From: Sedimentisphaerales bacterium
Lineage (GTDB): Bacteria; Planctomycetota; Phycisphaerae; Sedimentisphaerales; SM23-30
Direction: 5' to 3'
DNA length: 64,000 nucleotides
Assembly (NCBI GenBank): GCA_028281535.1
Contig: JANQJS010000032.1
Coordinates: forward strand, 1 to 64,000
Shown here: piece after piece, positions 9,001-16,052 of the stretch
Position numbering within the stretch: position 1 is the stretch's first letter
Layout of the letters: each line of letters opens with the position of its first letter
Program-made: the position numbers and the translations under genes
The notes under the pieces: model-generated
What the model was told of the DNA's origin: nothing
Database searches by the model: none
The model's input: the letters and a program-made list of their open reading frames with translations, nothing else

Positions 9001-11391
9001 GACTTGTACAGTTGCAGCAAAGACGTTGTTAGTTTCATCTGCTTCTGTAATCACTTCACCAGAATCAGCTTTAGCAATAATATGATAAGAACCATCGGTA
9101 CCTGTTGCTGGCAGCGTGATGGTGACAGCCTCAGTGTGAACCGCTCCCGAGGCCAATGTATTAACAGTAAATGTTCCTAATGATGTATCTGACGCATCAC
9201 TGGTAGCATCTGTACTTAAAATCAATTCAACATCAAAAGGACCTGAAGCAGCAGTATCACCCAGGTTTTTAACATCAACATTAAAACTTAAAATATCTCC
9301 CCAAGCTGGAGGAGCAGCGGGTAGTGTAATCGGATCAACAATAATATCAATACCAGTCACTGGATTTGTAGGAGGATCACCGCCACCACCAGTCGTATCA
9401 CCAATATTAAATGGAACAGAACCAAAGTTATTAGTTTCGTTAGTTTCGGTGTTCGTATCACCACTATCGATCACCATTAATAGATGATGGGCACCATCGG
9501 TACCACTTGCAGGAAGTGTCAAAATAACATCATTTTCACTGGTCGCACCCGCTAACATGGATGTCACAGTTAATGTATCAAGCAAGGTATCCCCGGCATC
9601 TTTAACACTATCCTGGCTTAAGTAAAATTCGACATCAAAACTTGTCGCGGCATCACTACCAATATTTTTGATATCCGCTGCAACATTGATCGTATCACCC
9701 CAAGTAAAAGGTCCAGGTGAATCTATATCAAAACCATTATTCGGTGCTATCTCTAAATCAATACCACTGGCTGGAGGATCACCACCACCGCCATTGGCAC
9801 CGATTGCAACAGGACCGGCAAAGATATTATTATTTTCATCTGTTTCTGTAATGGCCGCAGCACTATCCGCTTTAATAATAATATGGTACGGACCATCAGT
9901 TCCAGTTGCAGGTAAAGTAGCCGTCACAGCCTGATTACTTGTTCCACCTGCTGTTAAACTAGCAACATTAAACGTTGTTAAGACGGTATCACCAGCATCT
10001 GGAATCGCATCAGAACTTAAAATTACTTCAACATCGAAAGGACCTGAAACATCTGTGTCACCCGTATTTTTAAGGGTAACATTAAAGTTCATGGTATCGC
10101 CCCAAGCAGGTTGCCCCGCTGGTAAGGTGACTGGATCAACGGAGATATCTATACCACCTGCAGGTGGTGGAGAACCAGAACCTATCGAAATACCAGCAAC
10201 GTTAATCACATTATTGGTTTCATTGGATTCCGTCACACCATTGGAAGCATCAATTTCCATAATCAATTGATAATCACCATCAGTACCTGTTGCAGGTAAT
10301 GTCAAGCTTAATGGATTGGCGGACACGCCACCAGCAGCAATATCTGTAATATTGAGCGTATCAAGTAAAATATCACTAGCATCTGGTGTGGCATCCTGAC
10401 TTAACAAGATTTTCACATCAAAGGCACCTGATGCAGTATCACCTGAATTGCGAATATCCGCATTGATACTTATGCCATCACCCCAATTAAACGTGGTTGC
10501 ACCATTCACGATAAACTGATCGGGTACTAAATCAGCTCCTGCAGCAGGTGGCGGTGTATTATCATCAATCGTAATTGGGAAACCAAATGTGTTATTATTC
10601 TCATTGATTTCAGTGACGACTTCGCCACTATCAGCAACAGCACCAATATGGTAACTACCTGGAGCAACGCCAGCAGGAATGGTAATAGGTGTAGAACCAA
10701 TGTCATTGGCATTGCCACCAACGCCACCAACGGTTCGTGAACCAAGGATAATATCACCTAGATCTAAAGTGGCATCCGTAGATAACACATAGGTCACATC
10801 AAATCCAGGAGAAGTATTAGAAGTTGTATTATCGATTGTATCATTAAGGGTAATGTTATCACCGGGATGGTAAGGTCCGGTTTCAGAAATCGTAAATGAA
10901 CTCACCGTCAGGTCAGGGTCAGCCGGAGGTGGAGGTGCATCTGTTGCAATACTCAGTGGTACAGCTAACTGGTTATTGCCTTCATCGTTTTCTACAACGA
11001 CATCACCAGTATCAACTTGAAGGATAAGATGGTAAGCACCATCCGTACCACTGGCAGGCAGTGTTAGAGGTGGATTACCAGGCGCAGAGCCTCCGGCAAC
11101 AATACTCGCCTGGTTCATGGTTCCCAATTCAATATCACCTGCATCTGCAATCGCATCCTGACTAAGAATCATCTTCATATCAAAAGCGCCTGAATCAACA
11201 CTACCAATATTCTGTATGTTGGTTGTCAGGTTCAGGTTATCACCCCAATGATAAGGAGCAGCTGAATCGATACTAAATGCCGCAATATCTAAATCAGCAT
11301 TCAGTAGCAAACGGTTTTCCAATGGTTCCAAAGATATCTGGCTTTTACGATTCTGATCGAGCTGTTTACGAAACTTTCTCAATAATGACAT
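1..11391 (-). CDS. Giant LEPR-xLL / CARDB-repeat surface protein (3' end outside window)
   Basis: A single minus-strand frame stays open from an ATG at 11391 to the window edge, giving at least 3797 residues with no stop. I translated stretches at 1-60, 2461-2820, 5041-5100 and 8500-11391 and all stay in one frame. The N-terminus MSLLRKFRKQLDQ is followed by SLEPLENRLLLNAD, which resembles the LEPR-xLL motif at the start of giant planctomycete surface proteins. After it come about 28 repeats (counted by eye) of roughly 120-155 residues. Each has an N..WG(D/E) strand, DFYLS or VKI.LS with D.T.D. .LG, LP..GTDG.Y.., and a closing D..V.E.DE.NN. This is the CARDB (cell-adhesion-related) pattern. 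Repeats near the N-terminus are joined by Pro/Gly/Asp linkers, and one ASH-like domain interrupts the array at residues about 2875-2975. AAAGGG lies about 6 nt before the ATG. The likely role is an exported adhesin or cell-surface scaffold; ligand and anchoring are unknown because the C-terminus is missing. Confidence 0.9.
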   Translation of the reverse strand, partial: MSLLRKFRKQLDQNRKSQISLEPLENRLLLNADLDIAAFSIDSAAPYHWGDNLNLTTNIQNIGSVDSGAFDMKMILSQDAIADAGDIELGTMNQASIVAGGSAPGNPPLTLPASGTDGAYHLILQVDTGDVVVENDEGNNQLAVPLSIATDAPPPPADPDLTVSSFTISETGPYHPGDNITLNDTIDNTTSNTSPGFDVTYVLSTDATLDLGDIILGSRTVGGVGGNANDIGSTPITIPAGVAPGSYHIGAVADSGEVVTEINENNNTFGFPITIDDNTPPPAAGADLVPDQFIVNGATTFNWGDGISINADIRNSGDTASGAFDVKILLSQDATPDASDILLDTLNITDIAAGGVSANPLSLTLPATGTDGDYQLIMEIDASNGVTESNETNNVINVAGISIGSGSPPPAGGIDISVDPVTLPAGQPAWGDTMNFNVTLKNTGDTDVSGPFDVEVILSSDAIPDAGDTVLTTFNVASLTAGGTSNQAVTATLPATGTDGPYHIIIKADSAAAITETDENNNIFAGPVAIGANGGGGDPPASGIDLEIAPNNGFDIDSPGPFTWGDTINVAADIKNIGSDAATSFDVEFYLSQDSVKDAGDTLLDTLTVTSMLAGATSENDVILTLPASGTDGAHHLLMVIDSGDTNTETNETNNFGSVPFNIGDTTGGGGDPPTNPVTGIDIIVDPITLPAAPPAWGDILSFNVDVKNLGDTAASGPFDVELILSTDATSDASDTSLGTFTVNTLASGAVHTEAVTITLPATGTDGSYHIIAKADSGEVITEADETNNVFAATVQVGATGGGDPGGGDPPAPVNGIDLIVDPFDSVPQGTTTAPLWGETLTLAIDIKNTGDADAVSPFDVEVYLSSDATADGTDTLLTTFNVATLTAGSVSNNSITVTLPATGTDGNYHIVAKADSADVVLEADENNNVFAAPIAIGATATPPDPGGDPGTDPGGDPGTDPVAGIDIIVDPFEPMPAGTTTAPLWGDTLNFTVDLKNIGDTNITVPFDAEVWLSSDASLDATDTLLTTFNIPTEADLLDNPLTVTLPASGTDGAYHLIVKADSGDVVTEADENNNIFSAPLSIGATVTPPDPGGDPGGDPGTDPGGDPGNQPPVEGIDIGVAPVEIFDAVNPPTTAPLWGDTLSFEVDIFNNGTQDVTAPFDVELYLSSTQTGDPVSDTLLTTFNVAALTAGSDSHTPVTITLPATGTDGNYYIIAKADSGEVITEADEQNNVSSSPIAIGATVEPPDPGGDPGGDPGTDPGGDPGTDPEDPPLTEGVDIMVDHFDVFDPLNPPAAAPLWGDTVTFAVEIFNNGLDAVPSAFDAEIYLSSSPDGDPSDTLLTTLSVPALASDADFETSVTVTLPATGTDGNYYIVIKADTGDVISESDETNNIHSSPIAIGETASPPDPGGDPGTDPGGDPGSGPQGVDLVADDEFLFPPVDLVWGQQYTLPVDIVNEASDSAGPFNVKIVLSSDAVMDAADTVLADFSVPAIGGFGDSENDVDVTLPIAGELPDGVYTVIFAVDTDDAVVELDELNNTYMETVTIGSQSTLPAGIDLELLDFGLDDDEGDFGPPNDGVIGDPEPATQNVLNSTSDVFFWGEQLETFAQIINKGDTDAGSFTVTVALSIDGQLDATDTILAEMTVPSLASGTVFDEDVNISLPAVGELPDGPYNIITVVDSADDVQEINEDNNSGFETIFIGQDVAAPTDAPDLVGDSLSFGSDPTSGPATWGDVLNLTASLSNTGTQDANSFTVQMYLSQTPNQTPDSQLLGNFTIFSLAQGETTTKDVTVNLPPEGEMPNGEYYVVLVVDSEDTNQEIDEFNNFFSAPLQIGDGSIEGVDLVADNEHFLPPVDLIWGQTYDMPIDLTNEGNAASGPFDVKIFLSTDNVVDTTDTELASLAITDLAANAESINDVDVTLPAAGTLPDGDYNIIIFVDSGEVVTEVDEQNNIFSELIKIVETPDLIAGVDLSLIEFGIDHDDEDAAGAPAQNNADGTTGDFTESFGWGDTLDLFADVVNFGDTAAGSFSISVALSVDSEFDSTDTILAETTIASLDPAGISKNDFSVTLPAAGELANGSYHIVAKVDSADGIEEIDELNNIRFTPVFIGENEVDLKIGTVFLPPEIFASSFIEIDAQIQNIGNGPVNQPFNVTVFISEDDTINDTDFIIGQKTFNSLAPQEDLQTLISIDIPPQDQFTSTNLFLGVKVDGFDSVDETSETNNTFITPITLAEAVAPTGVDVAVPYVNVPQFISAGQEIDVTYGVDNFGGTAVDSPFDVSFYLSQDPVIDVDEQGVPLSTELLLGTATIDSIAAGTFTENDISLTIPNDINFGFYHVVAIADMAKTLDEQDTFNNTGIGFTEALGDGSDLKLFDVIMPFDAAWGQEINVEAMVENFGANSADNVDVSFYQSTDFNFDAATDTLLATTTIPTINGGEIFTATTTITLPDGEGDQFITIIAVVDPSDAIEEDDELNNVMARDVFIGTPEQPNLLAFPVPIFNPGEDNVDWGDSLNVDGIINNFSNVSVNPFSVTYYLSSDEQLDGADTELGSFNVDGMTPFENLNQNVALTLPSTSLGAQNEWYLLAKADGNDDIDEFDENDNVGWSPIFVGSKPADLGGFLQTNIDPTASAVWGDTITLTGQIDNFGGSDAGAFDVKYYLSNDPEIDGNDILVGTQNVASLAANSNTPVLTSITLPTDPGDLGTGTVFVIAEIDADNTVTEFDEFNNFMGDWLTTDSPSAELVGFEANAGFDVAWGQEATINYGLGNFGISAASNFDVSFYVTTPGTPAEQGLLIGTANIANLDPDEEIFQQLTVTMPTEAEASSLLTGQANGFDLVMKVDSGDVVTEAIEENNTFFMPIRIEALKGEMDITDTSNDTNDRMIEMGTLLLGGDPLTHSFTITNNGEGSLDINEVISSATEFVVSGGQLPATIAPEGSLTFNVVFTPATQGFFQGNIEVKAADGSSEFINVFADVASAPVDLAVSSVTTDKDANWGDTISVTVNLDNLDAGSVEGGFIDIALSNSPEGAPPVAGDPGTPGGPLDNTADNFVYSLLNQPLIEAIEGNSSNTLTFDITLPQESPFGFGGELFLVVNVNASGGTFDTNFENNDNNASIEISTEAIGKPDIHFTEIFLPEEVLAGSTFDMEIGVRNSGLADAGAFGVSYYFSTDDILDDADLLLGSNEVPGLSPLSEKDGQLQIELPATAVDGLNFIIVQADSANAVDEDFEDNNTAVARFLVGAPVTLDLTADALIVPSEATVGEEFDFTLDISNTSDDAVDDVRVEFFLSDNQDTDGFLGFFLGSINGPLDATSTLSFDLNGFMPHGIVEAGENYYVKALVDADDRFVETDELNNLIVSTTPIVASAGDMDLTATINDAPTTATWAENLDVNVTLSNTGTKESAPFFMDVFLSQDGQLDPTDFYLTSQVIFGLEPGDQTLDLDLLLPQSLPDGDGSYQLLINIDGDETVAETDETNNLISQTIAISGTPDLQMMVNDIPATGNFGQVITVADEVFNVGLSDAAAFDISYYFSSDNVFDGADTLLTTRSVTALASQAVDGAQTDVTLPATGTAGDYFIIAVADQADVIVESGEDLVADGETQSNNISTAPIEILSKGFADLKPTAVSTVEESDWGETIVVQNTIKNIGTTSADEFEVTFFLSDNKSITTRDYILGTRTISELDSNKENIQSTVLTLPAENPFGEDGDFYIGILVDSDGTVAESNDENNIIVSTDTVAIGNVINVDLVASFVEVPPFAVAGEDITFYNEVYNSGTSAAGAFTVDFYLISNDETQTETLLGSRN
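7120..9000 (-). repeat. Minisatellite-like Pro/Gly/Asp linkers between CARDB repeats
   Basis: Within the giant gene, inter-repeat linkers at about 7125-7171, 7582-7652, 8058-8125, 8509-8570 and 8953-8996 encode runs built from DPGGDP and DPGTDP units. At the DNA level they share near-identical blocks such as ccagggtctccacccggatc, present near 8090 and again near 8518. These are coding tandem repeats. Elsewhere in the array the linkers are short or absent. Confidence 0.8.
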
Positions 11392-12008
11392 GTTTTTACC
11401 CTTTTATTTTTTTACCCTTAGATTTCCTACTTTTAAGAAACGTCTTGCTAGTTATCGTCGGGGGGTTAACTTGACATTGGCTCTCTTTGGACAAAACATG
11501 TAACTACAATGATTCTTCAGCGCACTCAGAATAATCCTGATAACCTAACCTGAACGTTCGATAATTAAGTCTGAGAAAAGGTGCCGGTAAAAACATCTCT
11601 ACCAATATTGATATGCCTGTTTTTTGGTCTATTTGCAGCGTCGCAAACGTTGCAGATGTTCCATCTTAATGCCAGTAACCGTAAAGGTAATACAGAAACT
11701 TTTTTTAGTGAAATAAGTCGATTATTGACCTCGGGTCCGATAGGTACGCTGCCCAACAATTGTCAATTAAGACAAAAACTTGTAAGGGCATACCTGATAC
11801 CTGAAATAAAATATCATGAATAGATTGATAATTTGAAAGGAAATTATGAGATCAAATGATGATCTCGTCCCCCCATTTTCTCGACATTTTTAACACCGAA
11901 CGACTAATTTCATGCCCGATAACAATGCCCTGCCTATTGCACCTAGACCCGCAACAGGCAGGGCATAAAGTCTGCCAATCCCCCCAATAAAAAAGGAGAA
12001 ACTATGAA
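11392..12008. other. Intergenic region between the giant gene and a pseudopilin
   Basis: About 0.6 kb between two minus-strand genes, so it should hold the promoter of the giant gene and the end of the pilin transcript. I see a strong hairpin at 11925-11966 (listed separately) but no convincing -35/-10 pair. A GTG-initiated plus frame at 11581-11823 (80 codons) begins MPVKTSLPILICLFFGLFAAS, which looks like a signal peptide, but it has no proper ribosome site and overlaps an equally open minus frame. I leave it unannotated. Confidence 0.5.
11925..11966 (-). terminator. Strong hairpin, possible terminator of the pseudopilin transcript
   Basis: ATGCCCTGCCT (11925-11935) and AGGCAGGGCAT (11956-11966) form a perfect 11-bp GC-rich stem. 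The 20-nt loop can extend the stem by TTGC/GCAA. It lies 43 nt beyond the stop codon of the minus-strand pseudopilin. No clear U-run follows on either strand, so intrinsic termination is uncertain; an RNA-stabilising or other role is possible. Confidence 0.4.
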
Positions 12009-12863
12009 TTACTCATACCAATCGATTGTAACATCATAAACTAACTTATAATCTTTATGCCAGCGAAGCTCCCACAGGTTAGGCAATTTCACATTATCTA
12101 CATGACCATCCAGAAAAACCATGTTTACGCCATCACTGTGCCGCTGCATGGCGATGCGATTAATATGACCTAGCGCATCATTGGTTGTGTAGTCATATGT
12201 TTCTTTCCAAACTTGGTCCGCAGGATCATTCAAATCACCTATATCAACGAAGGCTTCACGATAGACACAATCCATAGCCATAGGAATTTCCGTTGGCAAA
12301 CCGCCTACAGAATCAACACTTCCGCCCCATAACTTTCCACGAAACATTGGATCACCGGAATTCCATACCTGACTTTCACCCGAAAATGACTGAGTCCAAC
12401 CATTTAAACCAAAGCTACTGGTATACACTTTTTCATCATTCTGGTTAGATGATTGTTGACTTATATTTGATTGTGGGTTTGTTTTGACATTTGCCCAGGA
12501 ATTAATGACAGAACCAAACTTAGAATATTGACTATTCAAATCTTGTTGAAAATCCTGTAAACCTTGCGTTTCCGCTTTAGGACAAAGAAACGCATCCTCC
12601 GCTTCAATATAACGACTCAAAGTATGAATCCATATGTCTTCATTATCAATGATAGGAATCATGCTATGGTTGTTATCTCCAGCATGAGCTAACAACGCAA
12701 CACCCAATCCTTTCAAATGCGCCTTACACTTTACCGACATCGCTTGCTCACGTGCTTTACCAAGTGCTGGCATCAAAATACTCACCAGCAATGCAATAAT
12801 TGAAATCACCACCAACAATTCAACCAGCGTAAATCCTTTTGCTTTATTTTTGCATACACACAT
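12009..12863 (-). CDS. Prepilin-type pseudopilin with H-X9-DG C-terminal motif
   Basis: A type II secretion/type IV pilin-like protein of 284 residues from the ATG at 12863. That ATG has GAGGAG 8 nt upstream; a TTG 15 nt further upstream would place the start codon before this site, so I reject it. The class III leader is [10 protein letters not shown] followed by FTLVELLVV, with the cleavage Gly before Phe and Glu at mature position 5, then a hydrophobic helix ending [12 protein letters not shown]. The C-terminal part has [14 protein letters not shown], i.e. His, nine residues, then Asp-Gly. That is the H-X9-DG motif found in large families of planctomycete prepilin-like proteins, whose role is poorly known. 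It should be cleaved by a prepilin peptidase and assembled at or exported through the inner membrane. No secretion genes adjoin it; pilT lies about 45 kb away. Confidence 0.88.
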   Translation of the reverse strand: MCVCKNKAKGFTLVELLVVISIIALLVSILMPALGKAREQAMSVKCKAHLKGLGVALLAHAGDNNHSMIPIIDNEDIWIHTLSRYIEAEDAFLCPKAETQGLQDFQQDLNSQYSKFGSVINSWANVKTNPQSNISQQSSNQNDEKVYTSSFGLNGWTQSFSGESQVWNSGDPMFRGKLWGGSVDSVGGLPTEIPMAMDCVYREAFVDIGDLNDPADQVWKETYDYTTNDALGHINRIAMQRHSDGVNMVFLDGHVDNVKLPNLWELRWHKDYKLVYDVTIDWYE

Positions 12864-13602
12864 AATAAGGCTCCTCAAAGTAAGATAATAAATAGTTAGT
12901 TATAAGCGCACACTCTCCGCTATGATCATGTTAGTTTTAATAACCATTTTAATTTTGGCAGGGGCAATACCAATGGTATAAGCGCAACGGTACCGCCAAG
13001 GTTTAGGTTGTTCTTAACTTCTCAGTATAGCCTGAAAACGCATACTTTCTTTATTGAGGATGAAAGTACCAGTCTATACTATTTTGCGATAATAAACGAC
13101 TCACATGTTTCGCTATTATCATTTTGGGCTAGTGTCTTGCATGCAATCAAGAGATGCAAAACAGGTCTTTTTGGTATTAACCATATAATTAATTCGGGGT
13201 AGTTAATGAATTAAATTACTACGTTGGTTAATATTGCTTAAGGTTAGCATTTAGTGCGGCGAGTAAAATACTCGTCAGTAATCCCACAATTACTAGTCAT
13301 ATTATAGCTTGGGAGTTAATGGATTTCAAGCCCAATTTCATTCAAATATGATGAAATTTCAAATCGGATTAACTAATAAATATCACCACCACTACAAGCT
13401 CTAGATAAACGCCATTTGGAGTCACAATCTATCTACATAACAATTAGCACTTTATATAGACCTACTTGACTTTTTTAATTCAAAATTCACGACTGAAACC
13501 ACGATTTCCAAATAGACGAATGCAATATTTTCGCTTATAATTCAATCTTATTATTCATAACACCCAGTGAGATTTTTGACACCATTCAAATGAGGAGTGT
13601 TA
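12864..13602. other. Divergent intergenic region between the pseudopilin and the pentose operon
   Basis: About 0.74 kb without a supported gene. The 10-mer TATAAGCGCA occurs at 12901-12910 and again at 12977-12986; on the minus strand this is TGCGCTTATA, upstream of the pseudopilin. TATAAT near 13536 could be a -10 for the pentose operon, but I see no good -35 at the right spacing. The 64-codon plus frame at 13008-13202 has no ribosome site and no coding character. Confidence 0.5.
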
Positions 13603-15288
13603 ATGCCTTACACAATCGGTTTAGACTACGGAACAAATTCAGTTCGTTGTATTATTGTTAATGTCGTCAATGGCCAGGAAATTGCAACGGCCATTCATGA
13701 ATATGAAACAGGTCAAGCTGGTATTATTCTCGACAAACATGATCACAATGTTGCACGCCAACATCCTGGCGATTATATCAAAGGCTTTGAGGTCACAGTA
13801 AAAGAAGCGATCTGCTCAGCACAAAAAGTAGACAAAGACTTTTTGCCTCAACATATTATTGGCATTGGGGTTGACACAACAGGCTCTACTCCCCTGCCAG
13901 TTAATGCACAAGGTGAGCCTCTTGGCATCCAGGAAAAATTCAAAAACAACCCGAATGCACAAGCCTGGCTTTGGAAAGATCATACCAGCTATGCTGAAGC
14001 AGCAGAAATTACAGAACTTGCTGAAAAAAATCGACCTGAATACCTTGCCAAATGCGGCGGCACCTACTCTTCAGAATGGTTCTTCAGCAAAATCTTACAT
14101 TGCCTGCGCATTGATCCTGAGGTCTTTGACGAGGCCTATACTTGGGTGGAATATTGCGACTACATCACAGGAATGATTACCGGAACCAGCCATCCTGACA
14201 ATCTAAAGCGGAGCCGATGTGCCGCAGGCCATAAAGCTATGTTTAACGAAGATTGGGGTGGCTATCCAGCCAGAGACTTTCTTGAAAAATTAGATCCAAA
14301 ACTAGCAGCTCTTCGAGACCGCCTTCCAGACAAAACCTATACCGTTTCAGAAATTGCTGGTAACCTTACAGAAGAATGGGCTAAAACACTTGGCTTACCC
14401 GCTGGTATTCCTGTTGCGATTAGTGCCTTTGACGCACACCTGGGTGCGATTGGTGCAGGCGTTAACCAGGGAAAATTGGTAAAAATTATTGGCACCAGCA
14501 CATGCGATATCATCGTTGCCTCTAAAGAAAATGAGTTGGCAGATATTCCAGGTGTATGTGGTATTGTCGATGGTTCCGTTTTACCTGACACATGGGGCTT
14601 GGAAGCAGGTCAATCAGCCGTTGGTGATATTTTTAATTGGTTTGTTAATGTTATCCAACCTGGCAAGACTGATGAAGCCAGCCATGAATATCTTAACGAT
14701 CAAGCGGCAAAACTAAAGCCTGGCCAATCAGGACTACTCGCACTTGATTGGAATAATGGTAACCGAACCATTTTAGTTGACCAAAGATTAACAGGATTAT
14801 TAATAGGCCAAACGCTTCATACCCGTCCAGAAGAAGTATACCGAGCCTTGATCGAAGCAACGGCTTTTGGTGCACTAGCGATCATTAATCGTTTTGAGGA
14901 ATATGGTGTAAAAATCAATGAAGTCATCAACTGCGGCGGTATTGCAGAAAAAAGCCCCTTACTTATGCAAATCTATGCAGACGTTACTGGTCGTGAGATG
15001 AAAATTTCGCAATCCTCACAAACGTGTGCTTTAGGTTCTGCCATTGCTGCAGCAGTTGTAGCTGGTAAATCAAATGGTGGATATGATTCTTTCACAGAAG
15101 CTCAATCAGTCATGGCTCATACAAAAGAAACGACTTACAAACCCATCACTGAGAATCACAAGATTTATAAACAGCTTTATAAACTTTATTCACAACTGCA
15201 TGATGCATTTGGTTTGGAAACTCAAGCAAAATCTATGCACAACATCATGAAGGAACTACTCGATATAAAAGAGAAGATGAATGCCTAA
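13603..15288 (+). CDS. araB: L-ribulokinase (FGGY family)
   Basis: Phosphorylates L-ribulose to L-ribulose 5-phosphate with ATP (EC 2.7.1.16), in the cytoplasm. It is 561 residues from the ATG at 13603, close to the usual size of about 565. GAGGAG lies 6 nt upstream; a GTG two codons earlier overlaps this site and is unlikely. The N-terminal phosphate-binding loop is IGLDYGTNSVRC. GVDTTGSTPLPV, NAQAWLWKDHTS and AISAFDAHLGAIGAGV match ribulokinase more closely than xylulokinase or glycerol kinase. IIGTSTCDII and CGGIAEKSPLLMQIYADV follow in the second actin-like domain. It is the first gene of a five-gene operon, with araD 31 nt downstream. No L-arabinose isomerase is visible here. Confidence 0.93.
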   Translation: MPYTIGLDYGTNSVRCIIVNVVNGQEIATAIHEYETGQAGIILDKHDHNVARQHPGDYIKGFEVTVKEAICSAQKVDKDFLPQHIIGIGVDTTGSTPLPVNAQGEPLGIQEKFKNNPNAQAWLWKDHTSYAEAAEITELAEKNRPEYLAKCGGTYSSEWFFSKILHCLRIDPEVFDEAYTWVEYCDYITGMITGTSHPDNLKRSRCAAGHKAMFNEDWGGYPARDFLEKLDPKLAALRDRLPDKTYTVSEIAGNLTEEWAKTLGLPAGIPVAISAFDAHLGAIGAGVNQGKLVKIIGTSTCDIIVASKENELADIPGVCGIVDGSVLPDTWGLEAGQSAVGDIFNWFVNVIQPGKTDEASHEYLNDQAAKLKPGQSGLLALDWNNGNRTILVDQRLTGLLIGQTLHTRPEEVYRALIEATAFGALAIINRFEEYGVKINEVINCGGIAEKSPLLMQIYADVTGREMKISQSSQTCALGSAIAAAVVAGKSNGGYDSFTEAQSVMAHTKETTYKPITENHKIYKQLYKLYSQLHDAFGLETQAKSMHNIMKELLDIKEKMNA

Positions 15289-15318
15289 CATGCCAAACCA
15301 GAGACCAAAGGAATCATC

Positions 15319-16008
15319 ATGAATAAACAAATAGCAACCGATGTTTGCCAGGCAAATATTGAATTGCAAAAACAGAAACTAGTCACGTTTAGCTGGGGCA
15401 ATGTCAGCGGCCTGGATGCTGATGAAAAAATCATGTATATAAAACCAAGTGGCGTACCTTATGACGAACTGACTCCCGAAATGATGGTCGGTGTTAACAT
15501 GGATGGTGATGTTGTTTATGGCAAATTAAAACCCTCTTCAGATACCCCCACTCATTTGGAACTCTATCGGAGCTTTGAAGTCATCGGAGGCGTATGCCAT
15601 ACCCATTCCCCTTATGCAACAATGTGGGCACAAGCTTGTAAAGATTTACCTTGTTTTGGAACAACTCATGCCGACTATTTCTATGGCAATGTTCCCGTTA
15701 CCCCTGTCATGACATCCGAAGAAATAAAATCTGACTATGAACTTAATACAGGTAAAGTCATTGTCCAACGATTTGAAAAAATCGATCCATTAGAAATGCC
15801 CGCCGTTCTGGTGGCAAACCATGCTCCTTTTACTTGGGGCCTGACACCACAAAAAGCGGTTGAAAATGCCGCAGTACTTGAACAATGCGCTTTCATGGCT
15901 TCTGGAACCATTTCAATTGATTCAAATCAGAAAGCTATTTCACAATCATTGCTTGATAAACATTATTTACGCAAACATGGAAAATCTGCCTATTATGGGC
16001 AATCTTAA
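15319..16008 (+). CDS. araD: L-ribulose-5-phosphate 4-epimerase
   Basis: Converts L-ribulose 5-phosphate to D-xylulose 5-phosphate (EC 5.1.3.4), feeding the pentose phosphate pathway. At 229 residues it matches the usual length of about 231. It is a class II aldolase/AraD-fold protein: FSWGNVSG and KPSGVPYDEL bind phosphate. HTHSPYATMWAQ carries two of the zinc-ligand histidines and VANHAPFTWG the third. THADYFYGNVPVT and YELNTGKVI are typical of AraD. It follows the ribulokinase directly and precedes the transporter genes, so kinase and epimerase supply consecutive steps for one imported sugar. Confidence 0.94.
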   Translation: MNKQIATDVCQANIELQKQKLVTFSWGNVSGLDADEKIMYIKPSGVPYDELTPEMMVGVNMDGDVVYGKLKPSSDTPTHLELYRSFEVIGGVCHTHSPYATMWAQACKDLPCFGTTHADYFYGNVPVTPVMTSEEIKSDYELNTGKVIVQRFEKIDPLEMPAVLVANHAPFTWGLTPQKAVENAAVLEQCAFMASGTISIDSNQKAISQSLLDKHYLRKHGKSAYYGQS

Positions 16009-16052
16009 AAATTATTAAGTCTATTTAGATTTCAAAAATTAGGAGTGTTGCT

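Noticed and set aside
11581-11823. 80-codon plus frame starting with a signal-peptide-like stretch
   Set aside because: It starts at GTG without a properly spaced ribosome site, overlaps an equally open minus frame (11565-11759), and the rest has no coding character.
12004-12039. Eleven-codon frame [11 protein letters not shown] after a perfect AAAGGAG on the plus strand
   Set aside because: The ribosome site is striking, but the frame is tiny and most of it overlaps the end of the opposite-strand pseudopilin gene. Probably chance.
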